Shown: positions 35,275 to 48,803, counted from the stretch's first letter. The stretch: DNA of 64,000 bases from Heliocybe sulcata (GCA_004369045.1 ML213528.1:231662-295661); one strand, 5' to 3'. The notes: generated from the letters alone by a model not told the origin. Program-made: numbers and translations.

Positions 35275-36825
35275 TTAAATGAGGTCACTGCGGGCAGAAG
35301 TCAGCACATAGTGCATCAAGCCGCAAATGCAAGCCACTTACGCGACGTTCAGGGGCATCTCGTCAATTTGCGTGTTGTAAAATTCTACGCGAGCGACAGC
35401 AGTCAGTCTCTATAGTACGCCAAGACAAGCTAGTGGCGGCACTCACGTTCAATATCTCTCAGCATGCGCACGTCATCGGTCGTAACAAAGTTGATGGCGA
35501 CACCCTTACGGCCGAAGCGACCGCCACGACCAATCCGGTGAATGTAGTTTTCACGGTTCGTCGGCAGGTCGTAGTTGATGACCAACGACACCTGCTGCAC
35601 GTCGATACCACGGGCCAGAAGGTCAGTGGTGATAAGCACACGGGAGGATCCCGAGCGGAACTCCTTCATCAGGACCTCCCGCTGCTTCTGGTCCATATCT
35701 CCGTGCTATATCGTCAACCACCTGATCAGCAATCTCAGCGGCCGCAAAAATGACGAAATCCGTACCATGGCAGAGACAGTGAACTCGCGCGAGTGCATCT
35801 TCTCCGTCAGCCAGTCGACCTTTCGTCTCGTGTTGCAGAAAATGACAGCCTGCGTGATCGTCACCGTCTCGTACAGATCGCACAGCGTGTCGAGCTTCCA
35901 CTCCTCCTTCTCCACCGCAATGTAGAACTGCTTGATACCCTCAAGCGTCAGCTCATCACGCTTGACCAAGATCCGGACGGGGTCACGCATGAACTTCTTC
36001 GTCACCTCCAGCACGTCCGCGGGCATGGTAGCGGACAGAAGGACAACCTGCGTGTCCTGGGGCAGGAGCTGGAAGACCTCGTAGATCTGGTCCTTGAAAC
36101 CTCTTGAAAGCATCTCATCGGCCTCGTCAAGACAGAAAATCTTGATACTGTCCGTCCTGAGCGCACGGCGGTTGATCATGTCGTACACCCGCCCGGGCGT
36201 GCCGACGACGATCTGGACGCCCTCCTGGAGCTTGCCCATGTCCTCGCGGACGTTGGTGCCGCCGACGCAGGCGTGGCAGGTGATGTTCATGTAGTCGCCG
36301 AGCGCGATCACGACCTTCTGGATCTGCTGCGCGAGCTCGCGGGTGGGCGCGAGGATGAGCGCCTGGGTCCCCTTGATATTCATGTCGAGCTGCTGCAGGA
36401 TGGAGATGGAGAAGGTCGCGGTCTTGCCGGTACCGGACTGAGCCTGAGCTATGACATCGTGGCCCTTGATGACAGGGACGATCGCGCGCTGCTGGATAGC
36501 AGAGGGACGCTCGAAACTGCGACGGTTTGGCTGCCGGTCACGAAACTGCGTCCGAAACTTTTGAAACAGTAAACTCACCCGTAAGCGTAGATACCTCGAA
36601 GCAACTCGGGCTTCAACTCCATGTTATCGAAGCTGCCTCGCAATCAGCCACTGCATATCCCTTCTCTCAACAAAGAGACGCACTTGTCGACAACCTGGTC
36701 CCAGTTGGACTCGATCTCGCCCTCAGGAACATCCTGCAACTGTTCCTCACTGCTCGCCAAAGCCAACCGGAAAATTCGTCAGCACCTCATCACCTCAGCG
36801 AAAGAGACTCGACGCACGCAGACAT
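35275..36825 (-). CDS. TIF1: ATP-dependent RNA helicase eIF4A
   Basis: This is the DEAD-box helicase that unwinds mRNA 5' leaders in translation initiation. The start ATG at 36825 is followed after eight bases by an intron; joining gives [20 protein letters not shown]. Core motifs in order are the Q-motif region [45 protein letters not shown] (CLDEADEML), SAT (LLSATMP), [16 protein letters not shown] and [13 protein letters not shown]. The last intron splits the C-terminus so that NVA joins DLI and the stop at 35275-35277. Length near 400 aa and motif spacing match eIF4A rather than other DEAD-box families. Confidence 0.95.
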
Positions 36826-37256
36826 GATTGATTTTGAGTGTAAGGTCTTTAGACTCTTGTACTTTTGTTCGATAAATTTCTAGGGGTCGACCTGCGATGG
36901 CGACCTGCGTACGAAAGGGAGAAAGACGATTGATGGATCGATAGACCTTGGACAGGACGAAGGTCTGTGAAACGAAATTTGATGCTCTAAGGACGCCCGG
37001 CCAGTGCCGGACCCTTTTAAACTCAGCAGGCATGTCATTCTTCTCGCGGTCCCGCACGTGTATCACCGAGAGTCATACCGGCTTAATGATAGTCTACTAC
37101 AAATTAGATTATGCAGCGGTACACTCTGAAATAGACAAAGGTCCCTAGAAAGCTCTATTCGCGGCGCGCAGATGAAATGGAAACCGTTGATGAATCAGTG
37201 TGGCAAAGCGCGCCATGATCGCGTCGACATCGAATTTGCCAATATATCCCAACATC
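36826..37256. other. Intergenic, eIF4A promoter side
   Basis: Presumed promoter of eIF4A and 3' flank of the transporter gene. No exon was recognised. Confidence 0.55.
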
Positions 37257-39331
37257 TCAAAACTTCCCCCACCACCGCCGGAGGACCAGGTACCTCACCA
37301 CACCCATGAGTACCACCGACACCATAATGACGCTCCCTAAACCCAAAACACCAAAACGTCAATCAGCATTGCAACCCGACACCTCTCGGAACGATACCAC
37401 TCACCCGCGTACACCCCGACACCTCCCCATCCCCTCGCACCCGAGATCGCGCCTGAGATGGGCGGCCCCGCGAGCGCGCCGAACGCCTGCACGGTCATCG
37501 TCATGCCCACGCGCCGCCCGACGTCGCCGGTCTCGCCCAGCGCGAGCACCGGCGCCATCAGCAGTGATACGTACACCCCGGAGGAGAAGCCGTAGATGAC
37601 GGCGATGGCGATGAAGGCGGACTTGGTCTGCGCGAGCGGCCAGAGATATGTTAGGAGCCCGGCGACTGCGGTGAAGGGCATCATGACGTTCAGACCCCCT
37701 GGAGAAAGTAGTGAGGAGCTGATTGATGGGATTGAACACTGAAGACATACCGATCCGGTCGGCGAGCAGGCCGCCCAAGATACGCCCGAAGGACGATGAT
37801 GCATTAGCAATAGATACGAGGTAAAGGGTGAAGTTTTCGTCCACTCCGGCATCGATGGCACTTATGTCGATGTATGTAAGTACTATGAAAGCCCATCAGT
37901 ATCAGGTTGTGCTCCGATGATAGGATTGCAAGAACGAGATTGAGATTGTGGGATGAGACGTCACAGAAATTAGAGGTTGCATATTGGAAGCATCCTGAAT
38001 ATATGCACCGAAGACGAACTCACCAGTATACAGACCCAAGAACGCCACAAAACAAGTGAACACATATAGCGAGAATGCAGGCGACTTGAACGCTTTCCAA
38101 TTGCACAAACCGCCTGAAACATGAACGGGTGGGAGACGTCGGCGGAGTGTCTACGATCCATAGGTTACACTTGATTAGTCAACCGAAGGATAGAAGAGAG
38201 GAATACTTACCAGATTCCCAATGCCAATAAAGAAAATCAATAAGAACCCGATTACTCGGACGGTCCACTTAAACCTGACAAAGTCGAATAAGGGATGATG
38301 AGAGATGCAGCCAAAAAGGAGGAGGAGGGAACATACCCAATTTGTGGGACCAAGTTACGGAATATAATGGGGAAGAGTGTCCCCCCAATTGAGGACCCAA
38401 TGGCGCAGACGCCAAGGGCTGTCTGCCGCCTTTTCTTCCACCAGTGAGCGAGGATGCCCTGTGTGGGGCCAAACATGACTCCTGATGCCAGCTGATCACG
38501 CTCATCTATTCAAACACGAGCGTCTGCGGAGATTGTGAATGAACACGCACGCCTATGCCCAGTCCTTGGCACAGAAGAAAATGCCAGTACTTTGTGCACT
38601 CGGCTGTGAGGAATGTTGCGACGAGGAGCAGGATGCTTGCGAGTGTGAAGGGGAGGCGGAAGTATCCGAGGTCAAAGAGCCTGCCGGATACGAGACCGGG
38701 AAAGAATACAAGGGAATACTGTACTGTCACGTCAATTGGGAGGCCAGATGGAAAAGAAGGAAAAAGTACGCGCTTGGATAGATCCAATCCATGCTCTACG
38801 GGTTGTTCATCAGGGAATTCGACCAAGGTATATCAACAGAGAAGTGACTTACAGAGATGATGCAGAGGTATCAGGCAGCAGGGTCTGCGTGTAATACGCT
38901 TGGAACGTCTACGACTTGCGTGAATACAGCTACTAAATAACGATGTCAACCGAGCACATACCCCCCATGCATTTACCAATCCAAATCTGTTTTACGGCCA
39001 TCAAAAGGCAGGACGAGCCTTAGCCGTCGAGCGGTGCAGTTCATCGTACAACACGCTCACGTTGCTGCGTTTACACACATTGACTGCACAAATGCTCAGT
39101 CTCGCTCCCATTATCCCATAACCCAGAGAGACTCACTCCAAGCACGATCGTCCACGCCTGTAACCCACCATCCGGAAAATCATCCTCAGTCGCTATTGCA
39201 GCAATTTCTTTTGAAGGGAGAGCGGATTGGTCTACCACATCGCCCGAGTCTATCTTCTCTTTGGTCGTGAATTCTTGGTCATGAGAATCATTGCCATGAA
39301 TTGTCAACTCGTCAGACGAGACTGCCGCCAT
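37257..39331 (-). CDS. MFS transporter, monocarboxylate-transporter-like
   Basis: This is a twelve-helix major facilitator of the plasma membrane in the fungal MCT-like group (Mch family and relatives). The start MAAVSSDELTIHG opens a hydrophilic N-terminus that ends at DDFPDGGLQAWTIVLG, the usual entry into helix 1 in this family. Later exons give YSLVFFPGLVSGRLFDLGYF, the SGVMFGPTQGILAHWWKKRR loop, ALGVCAIGSSIGGTLFPIIF, FSLYVFTCFVAFLGLYT, SSFGRILGGLLADRI, and GFSSGVYVSLLMAPVLAL. The end is YLVLRRWWGKF with the stop at 37257-37259. About nine short introns are present. Substrate is unknown: yeast Mch proteins do not all carry monocarboxylates. Confidence 0.88.
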
Positions 39332-40745
39332 CGTACACCAAGTTCAACCACAATCAAGAAATGAGATACAGAGGAAGGAGAAGGGAGAGGAGCTGTGGGT
39401 GCCCCGAGACTGGCAATTTGCCCATCTGAGCGGCAGTGCCATAAGGAAATCGGCACATTATAACCGAGGTGTAGGCGACTGCTAGCAACGAATGTAGTCA
39501 CGAGGATCAGGGGACCCTCCGCGGGCTTCTCATTATTCAATGTTCATCGCAGCCAAGAGGAAATCCGAGAGCCTGGCCTGCTAATCCGGAGGTGGGGAAT
39601 CAGGGAATCCAGCAGAATTCAGCGAAGTACCGTATGGGCCTGCGTTAATCCCAGGGAGAACACTCGGGTGAGAGAAAGTGATTGGCCGTGGGCAGAATGT
39701 GGCACGGCCCGACTAGCGCTGCCGTCGGTATCCTCGTCGACGGCATATGGAGACATCGTCGCCCGAACTCCTTTCAAAACGCTGCGTATTGGGACCGCCA
39801 ATTGCAGGCTATCCAGCCTGAACGTTAACTTCAGACCAGATAGAATTCGCATAACTTGCGCTCGAGGCCTGGCAATGCGAGTTCATATCGCGCCCGAGTA
39901 TCCGGTATGTCCAGTAGTCCCGGGTCATCACCACGCATACGTCTTACCCTGACTGGGAACCACGACGCCCGGCTTTTGGGCGCGGCTGTATATAAGGACA
40001 GTCAGAATACAGAGAGTATTCCAGCCATGACTAATGATGATATCCTAGAGCAAGCCGCCTTCCGATTTGATAGTCTGATGTACACCCAGTAAGCCTCTTC
40101 CTAGGTGACGGTCAGCGGGTTGGAGAACTACTAGATCTAGCCATCACACTGATATGCCTATGGTTCTCTGATGTCTCCGGCGCGTGTCGGCTAGACCGCC
40201 AGCGTGTCCTTGCGGGTTCGTAGGACTTAGGTGGTTCGTACACATCTTATATATGAAGCATACACTGTTGGAATATTATTAACCATGGCTGATTGCAGGC
40301 AGTGCCGTCATGGCTCATCCATCACTATGCGATAAGTTCATAGTAATACCAAGGACATGGTCTTGCAGGGTTCCGCCATCCGGATTGCACATACGAACTA
40401 ACTGCTTCCTCGCGACCCAAATGCGTTGCCTGCGAAGAGGCGCTGTACTACGTGGTCAAAATCTGTAAGCAGGACACTTCGATGAATAAAAGTGTCCGAA
40501 CAAGCTCTTCAGGCGTACTCTATATTGCGTACTACACTGATGCGGCAGGCACAACATTTAGGGCCGTGTAGTTACTTAGACGCTCGAAGAACAAAGACGC
40601 GATCACGTGCATCGGCAAACACATCCATCTCATCCTCATCGATCCTCGTGCCATAGTCGGAAACACGCGGTGGCATTGTTTCATCTTGACCATACCATTT
40701 TCCCTGCACCCATCGGACGCACAATAATTCTTTCTTACCTCCACG
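39332..40745. other. Intergenic with a TATA box and possible small gene
   Basis: About 1.4 kb between the transporter and FunK1 copy 2. Besides the candidate described at 39989-40561, no exon was recognised. Confidence 0.5.
39989..40561 (+). other. TATA box with possible small spliced gene of unknown function
   Basis: A clean TATATAAG at 39989-39996 stands about 30 bp before an ATG at 40027 that opens MTNDDILEQAAFRFDSLMYT. The exon could end at a GTAAGC (about 40089). Further on, open segments with C-T-Y-E-L and K-C-V-A-C-E-E (about 40370-40460) and YIAYYTDAAGTTFRAV before a TAG near 40559 look coding-like, with three cysteines close together. I could not join the pieces with certainty and know no family, so this is a candidate only. 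Confidence 0.25.
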
Positions 40746-43086
40746 ATGTCTGCCACTACCTCGCAATTCACTCTTGCCGAAGACTCGAACGACTCCCTGC
40801 TCAAAGACCTCTACTGGGAGCTAGAGGAGTACCTGGTTGACGGAGGCGACGTCTTCACTGAGTATGCGTTCAAGTACCAAGTTCCGTCTGCGGACATCAA
40901 GACATTCGTCTGCGACTATGGGAAGTACGATGGCAAATGGACGTCAGTGCCGGGGTGCAGCGCATCTTTTGCTCGCGTCAAAAGAGCATATCTCACCATC
41001 ATCAACGATATCCTGCGGCATTTCGGGAGGGATGGTACACGGCAAGCCGTCGACACTCAAGGCCACCGTATGGGATACAACGACGAGGTCGAGACGCGGA
41101 TGGCGACATCTCCGAACATCTCGATAATGGGATGTGGCACGCACATTGATCCGGGCCAGTCTATATACGACCCACCGCACTACGCTCAGGTCCTCGCTCC
41201 CATCGAGATCGACACCAATTGCTTACCTCTGAAGGTCCTCATCTATCATCTTGCCGTCTATGCCCGCTTCGTTCTATACTGCCATCCCACCCGGCATTTC
41301 GTTCTCTGCCTCCTGTTGACAAGATATACCGTTCGTTTGGTCCAGTTCGACCGAGGGGGTGGCATCTACTCGAGCGCGGTCAACATACATAAAGATCCGG
41401 AAACATTCGTTCGGTTCATTCTGGGGATATCCTCCTTGAACGAGAGCGATCTGGGCTTCGACCCGCGAATATATTGGCGTCTACGTCGGCAGTACTTCAA
41501 GCCTTGTCTGGAGCCGCGCCTCGAATACCGCATCTCACATCCCGTTGCAAATCCTCAGATCCGGAGTCGTGGTACAGCATCTTACAGAGTTCACCACGAG
41601 GGCGAGACATTATGGCTCAAATTCTACTGGCATCCGGCCGAGAAGGTTCCTGAATGGGAATTCCTCGTCAAAGCTCAAGAGGCAAATATCAAGGGCGTGG
41701 CGAGGATGGTTCGGCATGGCGAATCAGTCTCTATATCCGACTTACGCTGTGGCGTCCCTTTGATTTCGACAGTTGGGAGCCGCATTAGCGATCGTGTCTG
41801 TACCTATATCCTTCAACCCATGTACGGACAACGCTTGAACTTGAAGGGTTTGGACTCCTTCCCGGAAGAGCGTTTCCTGCTTGCCTATCGGGACGCTCTG
41901 ATGGGTATGTCTGGTTGTCCACGCATACGCCACTTGTTTCCCCGCTGAGATCCAGTCCTCTACAGGCAGCATGGACTTGCTGAAGGTTGGTATTATTCAT
42001 GGCGATGTCTCTCCAAATAATATCCTATACAACCCGGGAGGCGGTCCTGGCAGTCGTGGTGTGCTCATAGACTTTGATATGGCCTTATATGCCGAGGAAG
42101 GACAGTCAAGGGATACTGACGAGCCCATATTCGTACGTCATCAAAACACCGTATGAATCACTTCTGACGAGAAGCTTTCAGCGGGTCGAGACCTTCCGCT
42201 CCATCGGGGTTCAGGAGGGTCACCGATACAGTCACCTTGACGAGCTTGAATCCTTCTTCTACACATATCTATGGGCATGCATTCGCAAACCCTCTGAGGA
42301 TAGCCGCGTCGAGTCGCTCACTGAAAAGGCTATAGGAGAGTGGCAGCACAATCACGACTCGGTGTCAAAGCGGTTCAAGATGCGCTTATTTCGTTCTGAG
42401 AGTTGCCATGTGCTAGACTGGCTGCGTGGACGTGGCTTGAGCAGCACTATGATTGACCTCTTTGTCGACTTGCAAAGGTTCTTCCAGCGGCAAAATTCTC
42501 GTGTCCTAAGAAAGCTCGACGAAGAAAGGCTCGGATACACAGTGGAGGAACAGTCCAGGCCCGAACTGCGGGTTTCTGATCGTATCCGTGTACAGGCTAC
42601 AGAAAGATTGGATGAGCTTTATGAACGCATGCCGGCAAGTTACATCAAGTCCATCGACATAGGTGCGTGGAGCTGCCTTCTTGAGTATGTAGTACGGAAC
42701 TGATGGGTTACGCTGCAAAAGAGGGTTGCAACGAGTGGTACACTCTACTTGCTAAACGGCACTACCACGAGCTGCTGCACTACATCGATCAAGCAGCCGC
42801 AAAACTGCAGCAAGCGAAGGCCGATGTCCTACCAGCCGATGTCCTATCAGAATCCGATGCCCTGGAATCCGAGTCCGATGACGACCGGTACTTCATCATC
42901 TCGTCGGATGATTCTGAAATGCCGGTCGCGACAGTTCGCGCCAACGCAGCGCCGCAGGTTCTTACTGGTAGTGGCCTGAAAGTGATAACGAATACGTTCG
43001 GTTCGAACGTCAAGCGAGATCGGACCTCTCCGGACGGGAGTAGCTGTCATGGACCGGAGGCTAAGAAGGCGAAGGAGTTCCACTGA
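40746..43086 (+). CDS. FunK1-type fungal protein kinase, copy 2
   Basis: This is a FunK1 kinase that looks intact. The start is MSATTSQFTLAED. The long first exon (to about 41905) holds the N-terminal FunK1 extension, then LWLKFYWHPAEKV with the probable ATP-binding lysine, and EFLVKAQEANI. After an intron, SMDLLKVG leads to the catalytic loop HGDVSPNNILYN and LIDFDMALY. The next exon starts TFRSIGVQEG and includes LDELESFFYTYLWAC and LVDLQRFFQRQ-type text (FVDLQRFFQRQ). A last intron near 42661-42719 joins DI to EGCNEWYTLLAKRHYHELLHY. The final acidic and basic tail (SESDDDRYFI, GPEAKKAKEFH) may hold a nuclear signal. Stop at 43084-43086. HGD/DFD replace HRD/DFG, as in copy 1, so the change is a family trait. 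Confidence 0.9.
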
Positions 43087-43289
43087 TACAACAGAGGCTC
43101 CTCATTTCAACTAAACCATCATGTCCTGAGGGTATAGTGGGATCTATGGTTATTTGTATTACAGTGATGTACCAGTGTAGCCTTTAGCTGACGAGCAATT
43201 ATATACTGATGTAGACTTACAGTGTAGCGAGGACAAGATTATAGGCGCTTCCAATGAAGCGCAAAAAGTACAGTACCACATGTCGGTCG

Positions 43290-45241
43290 TTAGAAGCTGA
43301 AGCCAGGCGCTTTACTCTTGACAGCCATCTCGTCGGTCGTTAGTTCTCGGAATCCAATATCCGCATTGGATTTATCATATGTCATTGGACCGTGTTTGCC
43401 CCACTTGACACGTATTCGAGGGGTCGGCCTCAGCGGAAGGTCAGACTACAAGACAAACGGGATCAGTAGTCATATCAAATGGGATGTTCCTTGGTGACTA
43501 ACCTTGAGGAGTGCGTGGATGAATTCTCTGGCTGGTCTGATATACCATCTGCCCCCATCTTTCTCGATCCAACCTACATGACCTCCCTTCTCCGTCGCGG
43601 CCAGTACGACCCACTTCGAATTCAGAGTCTATGAACAAAAGGCGTTGGTATGGGTGACTTTGCCAATATTATGGCCGATGAAAAGACGGAACTCCTCACT
43701 CACCTGACACAACGGGAGACAGTCAGGTGGCACGAACGGATCGTCCATGCTATTCACAGCCAAGCATGGCACCTCCACGCGCTCCAAGTACCTCACGCAG
43801 CTGACCTTCGCGTAGTAGTCTTCTGGGTTCACGAAACCGTGCAAGTCACACGTGAAGAGCTGGATGAAGGTGCGGAAGGGTATAAATAGCGTGGTGAGGA
43901 AAGCATGGAGGCGAGAAGGGTTGAGCAGAGACGTGGTTGTTGTGAAGGGTGCTTCAGTAGTGGACAAGGTAGGGCCGGAAGAAGTGCATGGCCTTGTGAA
44001 GGCAGACAGATTCGCACGAACTAGGCGTCGCAGGGAGTGCCCTAGCACGTATTGGTAGAAAAATCGGTTGATCCAAGTGCCCGACTCGATGTGCTTCATG
44101 CCTTGTACGTAGTCCCTGCTCGGCAGAAAAGTAATCCTGATGTTAGAGTGCAAGGGTACGCCTCATGCATAGATCCACAGACCAGATGTTGGCGAGGCTA
44201 ATAATCCCACTCAGAGGACATGATTCGCCTTCTTCGCCTGCGTACTTGACCAAAAGATTTGATCCAAGAGAGAAGCCTGAACCCCGCAATCCAAATTAAT
44301 CCGTGCATTTGTGATTTTCTGTGACGTAGAGTACGCACCTACTCCAAACAGACGACGATTCGGAAATGTTGTTGTGAGGTACAAAATTGCACATCGCAAG
44401 TCGTCGGTAGTACCGCCCTGAATAATGACACTCAGCATATGCCTAAAGTCCGAAAGTACGTCCAAATACATGATAGAGTCTAGGTGTTGTCAAAGGCGTC
44501 CCAGCACATCCGCGGAAGTTGCAGACAACGCCCCGGAGAGATGGACCATCCGAGGACCGGGTACGAAGTCCTTTCATAAGTTCTATGATGTAGGATTCGT
44601 CCGAGCCTCCTGTAAGTCCAGAGAGCGCGATGACTATCGGCTCGTCGTCACATAAGGGGTGTTCTGCAAGTGAAGGATAGAAGTCTAGAGATATCGTGCC
44701 TAATAGGCGAGCATATCCTTTGAGGGGCCAGACTAGACTTGAGAGAAGAAGATACACACACCTCCGTCGGGAAGTCGCAAGACCTTTCGCTCGTAGACAA
44801 CGGTCTCCGATGCACAGGCGTTGAGACTCGCGTATATTGTTTGAGCATGCGCTCTGAATTGCGGCGACTTAGCTTGCAGATTCCGTATGCATAATATCTA
44901 TATGTAGGTGGTACGTACCCGGAAAACCAAGGATGTGGTCGAAAGGACGCATTCTCTCCCAAAAGAGAGGGCACACCCTCCCGGACAATGTCAAGCAGCG
45001 TCTTCCCGGTGAGGCCAATACGCGCCGTGCTCGCAGAGTGATAAGCCTTGACAATGGCGGTTCGCTTGCTGCAATGCCACAGCCAAGCAATGAGGATGAA
45101 GACAGTGAGTGACAGCACATATGGATGCCGATGGGTATGGCGTAAGTACAGGGTCAGAGGTAGCGGTCTAACCAACAGGTGGTCTTGGCTTCCGTCGGGG
45201 ACCAAGACATATCGCAGGAGACCCTCCTCAGTGTCGTTCAT
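43290..45241 (-). CDS. Alpha/beta hydrolase, YheT/ABHD1-3 type
   Basis: This is a membrane-anchored serine hydrolase like yeast YMR210W/Eht1 and mammalian ABHD1/3, probably an esterase or lipase on acyl lipids. The start MNDTEEGLLRYVL is followed by an N-terminal membrane segment (VLSLTVFILIAWLWH). Exons give EPIVIALSGLTGGSDESYI (oxyanion region), RGVVCNFRGCAGTPLTTPRLY, and FGVG joined across an intron to FSLGSNLLVKYAG, so the nucleophile motif is G-F-S-L-G. CLAVNSMDDPFVP carries the Asp and TEKGGHVGWIE the His. The end is KSKAPGFSF with the stop at 43290-43292. Length near 480 aa; no break seen. Confidence 0.88.
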
Positions 45242-45963
45242 GCCGGGGGCCCGACCACGTCGCTGGTCGACGGAGACGAAGCACTAAGCTCATATTGGCG
45301 GGCTATATAATCATGAGACTATCTGTAGCAGGAAGAAGATCATTTAGACGGCATCAGTTACAAGGAGCCCGACGTGCCCACATCACCGCTCTCGCGTAGA
45401 TTAGCGCAATATTTGCGCGAGGAAATCTGGATTGAAGGGTTCTGCAAGCCACTGCAAAGGTCTTAGAAAATGCAACATATGGACCAGAATCAAGCTTAGC
45501 AGCTCTCACTCTTCCGTCAGATCAGAAATTGGCTGGAATCGAACTTGCCGAGCAACGAAGTAAGCCAGAACCTCTTCGGATCATTCGTGACGCGCACCGG
45601 CAATCATTAATCAATAATCAATATTCTTGCCTTCCTTGACGTTACCTTGCATCGCGGGAGATGCACTTGGGCGGGGATGTCGGAGGAGCAGGAGGAAGGA
45701 GACCTGAAGTATACAACTGAACAGTGGGCGCTGCATGCACCGCTCACGTCGATGCCCATCGCAAAGTTAACCGTTGATACCGTACATGAACTTTCTCGGA
45801 CGGATGTGTGGCCGTGGTATACTGCGGACTACGACGCTGCGTTACATATAAGGATGGAAGCATTAAGGCAAGTAATGCCAGGAATAAAGTATGGCATCCA
45901 TCTCTACGTATCTCTAGAAGCCAAGAAAGAGAATAAACCGGACAGAAATCGACCCCTTCTCCC
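45242..45963. other. Intergenic, no gene seen
   Basis: About 720 bp between the hydrolase promoter and the end of the IML2-type gene. A stretch near 45535-45600 (minus) has a box-B-like sequence but no full tRNA fold. Confidence 0.55.
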
Positions 45964-48803
45964 TTACGAGCTGATACCAACCATCTCCCTCTTTGCCGAA
46001 ATCTCATCCCTCAACATCGCAATCCTCGTATCTAACCGCGAGCTCAAATCAACTTCCTTTCCACTCAAGGAAAAGGCCGTATCAAGTTTGTCGCTCGCGC
46101 TCTTCAGTACCGCCTTCCACTCCTCCTTCTGCGGCTCCCGCCCCGCCTCCTTATCCGCAGCCTCCTGTTCCTTGAGGTCGAGCACCGCCAGCTCGAAAGT
46201 CGCTACCCCCGGTATCCACGTGCTCACCTGGATCTTCGACTGCCTGGTAGCAGCGTCGGAAAGGAAAGCTCTTGAGGGCGCGTAGCTACTTGTGCTGCGA
46301 TGCACAATACCGAGCAGTAAGGAGCGCAACGCCAGCTCATCTTCCGTATCAAGCTCCGCAATGTCGGGCACGGCAGTTGTCTCGGTTATGTACGGGCTCT
46401 GGATAGTGACTGGTGGAGACAGAGCCGCCCATTCCTTGATGTGGGCCTCGCAGACGTCTTTGCCGATCCTAGCATGCGTATTCCAAACTGCCATAACTGT
46501 TGTCAAAAATGCACTTGATATCGAGACACAATACGTACATAGTCCCAACTCTGACAGGACCCGAGAGGTCATATATTAGCACACTCCCGTAACTTGTTAC
46601 TCAACTACTCACCTTCGGCAGGGCTGATACCAATACATTGGGCATATTCGGCTTCCTTCCCACCTCTACGCTTTTGCTTTTCCTTGTAGAAAGTGACTAA
46701 AGGGAATCATCCGTTAGCGAGAGCATTTGCAGAGCAGCGTACAAACCAATTTACGCACTCTTCTTCTTGATGAACACCTCGGTAGGCAGATCCCTCCCGT
46801 GCAGCTTACGTTTCTCCATAGCGTCAGGCACACCATCCAGCAGCTCCTGCGCCTTCGTACGGTTGCCAATCGAGATATAACAACCTAGTGATACACGACG
46901 TTGTGTGAGCTCAACGACCACGGTGAAGGCGGGCGGGGCCGGGGAGGCGGATACGTACCGGCTGCAATGAAGAAATATGTTGCATGACTCCTACGACCAT
47001 CGTATTCAGGCACTGGTCTCTTACAGATAGAAGATGTGCATACCAGCTATTCCGCTCGGTCATCTTGATGAACATCTCTGCCGACTCTTCGTACCGTCTC
47101 TGAGCCAGCAGCGTCCAAGCCAGCTCGAAGAGTAGCTACAGTAGTTCACTCTCAGCCGGAATCGTTCCTCAGGCGAGGTATCACAAGAGAAGGTTACCTA
47201 CCAAGGCATCAGCCTGGACGAACATCTGCGGATGTTCTGGAGACAAGCCATCTTGCAGCACCTTGATAGCTGCCTCCGCATTGCCTGACATGCGCAAGAT
47301 CTTGGCCTATTCCACGATAGTCAGGCTCCGTTGTACCATGGCTTGGCAACTTCTGTTCTTACCCGGTTCAGGATCCACAGGGAGCCTGTTGGATACCTTG
47401 TCGAGACCCTACAAAGGTATCTGTTTCACGAAAGGAACAGGTCGAGAAATTTATCAGCTTGCCTGTCAACAATAGCACGATACTGCTTCAAGATGTGTTC
47501 CTCATCAGCTTGATACCCTGCTAGAAGGAGGACAACGCCGTGATACGTCATCAGGGCCAGCCTATTGATGGATATGTGAGGACCATATCTTGAGGGCCTG
47601 TAGCTGGTCACTTACCCAGCGAAGACGCTGTGAACATCTGAGCGAGCAGCTGATACTGCTAAGGCTTGAAGTGCCAGCTTCCTATCTGACGCGTAGCCGA
47701 AGAAGCCCACGACACCCCTAAGTTAGACATGTCAGAGAAGTGGGCCCTCAACGCCGACCCTGTGGGACGCACTTGACTTTGGCAGGGAGAAGAGAGAACA
47801 CGAGGTTAAATAGACCGTAACCTTGACAAGGAAATCAGAACCGCCAGAGCATTAGCCTAGGACTTTCTAGTGCTACCTACCGAAAGCAGCCCCTGACAGA
47901 ATCATCTCCTCTACTGGACCCTCAGGCTCTTTGAATGTAGCCACCTTCGGTGAAGACGGACTCGGACTGGAACTGCCCCATCTCCCAAAGAAGCTGGATC
48001 TTGCCGGAGCAGTTGCAGTTGCTGTCGAGTTGACCGACCGCAAGCTCGGCGTCGAGGGCTTTCGGGAGGGCCCTGGAGTTGATGCAGGTGTTGCATAGTC
48101 GTCAATACCAGCAGGGAAGACACTCTTGTATAGCCTGTTTCGTGCGTTTCATCTAGACGCGTTTCGAAAAGAGTCTAGATACGTACTTGGTGAATTTGGA
48201 GTGGGCGCTGCGTGGCATGTTAGCGGTAACATAGAAGAATGAGAGGAAAGGCGTACCTGTTCAGTGCATATCTGCGCGTATTGTCAATGAAAGCTTCAGT
48301 AAATGGTATAAACTAGTAATCACAGGCATTGCAAATAACCCATGTACGATTCACTATACAAACACGCGTTGAGTGATTCCGTCAGCAAAGGATTCGATGA
48401 ACGCACCTCAGGACATGAGTTAGGCCCAGTAGAATGACAGCATCTGCATGCAGAAGTTCCCATTCCAATCCCGGAGGGAAGCGTCCTGAAGCGCTAGAAG
48501 TCTTAGCTGCCTTGATCTGTTTCTTTGCTCCCGCCTCGGATATCGCCAGGCAGCGAGATGCTTCAGCCATTAAATTCGTCTGACTTAATTCAGCAACACT
48601 TCAGCTAAGGATAAACGGCAGCTCACCTCCATACCCAAGGCCGCCTCCAGAAACGCGCAAACGCCCAATCCGAGAGCATGGAAGGGCGTTTCCTTCGCTG
48701 CGAACGTCTCTCGCGCCTGGACTATATCATTTGCGAACAAGAAATCAAATCCTTTACTCGCTTCCTCCAAATGCGCCGCCTCTTCCTGGGCAGAGAGAGC
48801 CAT
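45964..48803 (-). CDS. IML2: TPR protein of the IML2/TTC39 family (inclusion body clearance)
   Basis: This is a large, many-exon gene of the Iml2/TTC39 (DUF3808) family; in yeast Iml2 is a lipid-droplet/mitochondrial outer membrane protein involved in clearing inclusion bodies. The start [15 protein letters not shown] leads to [17 protein letters not shown], the family's opening helix pair. [31 protein letters not shown] and an unusual Ser/Pro-rich insert follow, then [43 protein letters not shown], and repeats such as [20 protein letters not shown] and [17 protein letters not shown]. The end has [14 protein letters not shown], then [19 protein letters not shown] and the stop at 45964. Dense short introns are typical here. 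Family is clear; the exact role in this fungus is inferred. Confidence 0.87.

Noticed and set aside
45530-45605. Possible minus-strand tRNA (AGTTCGATTCC, box-B-like)
   Set aside because: No matching box A, acceptor pairing or anticodon arm could be drawn.
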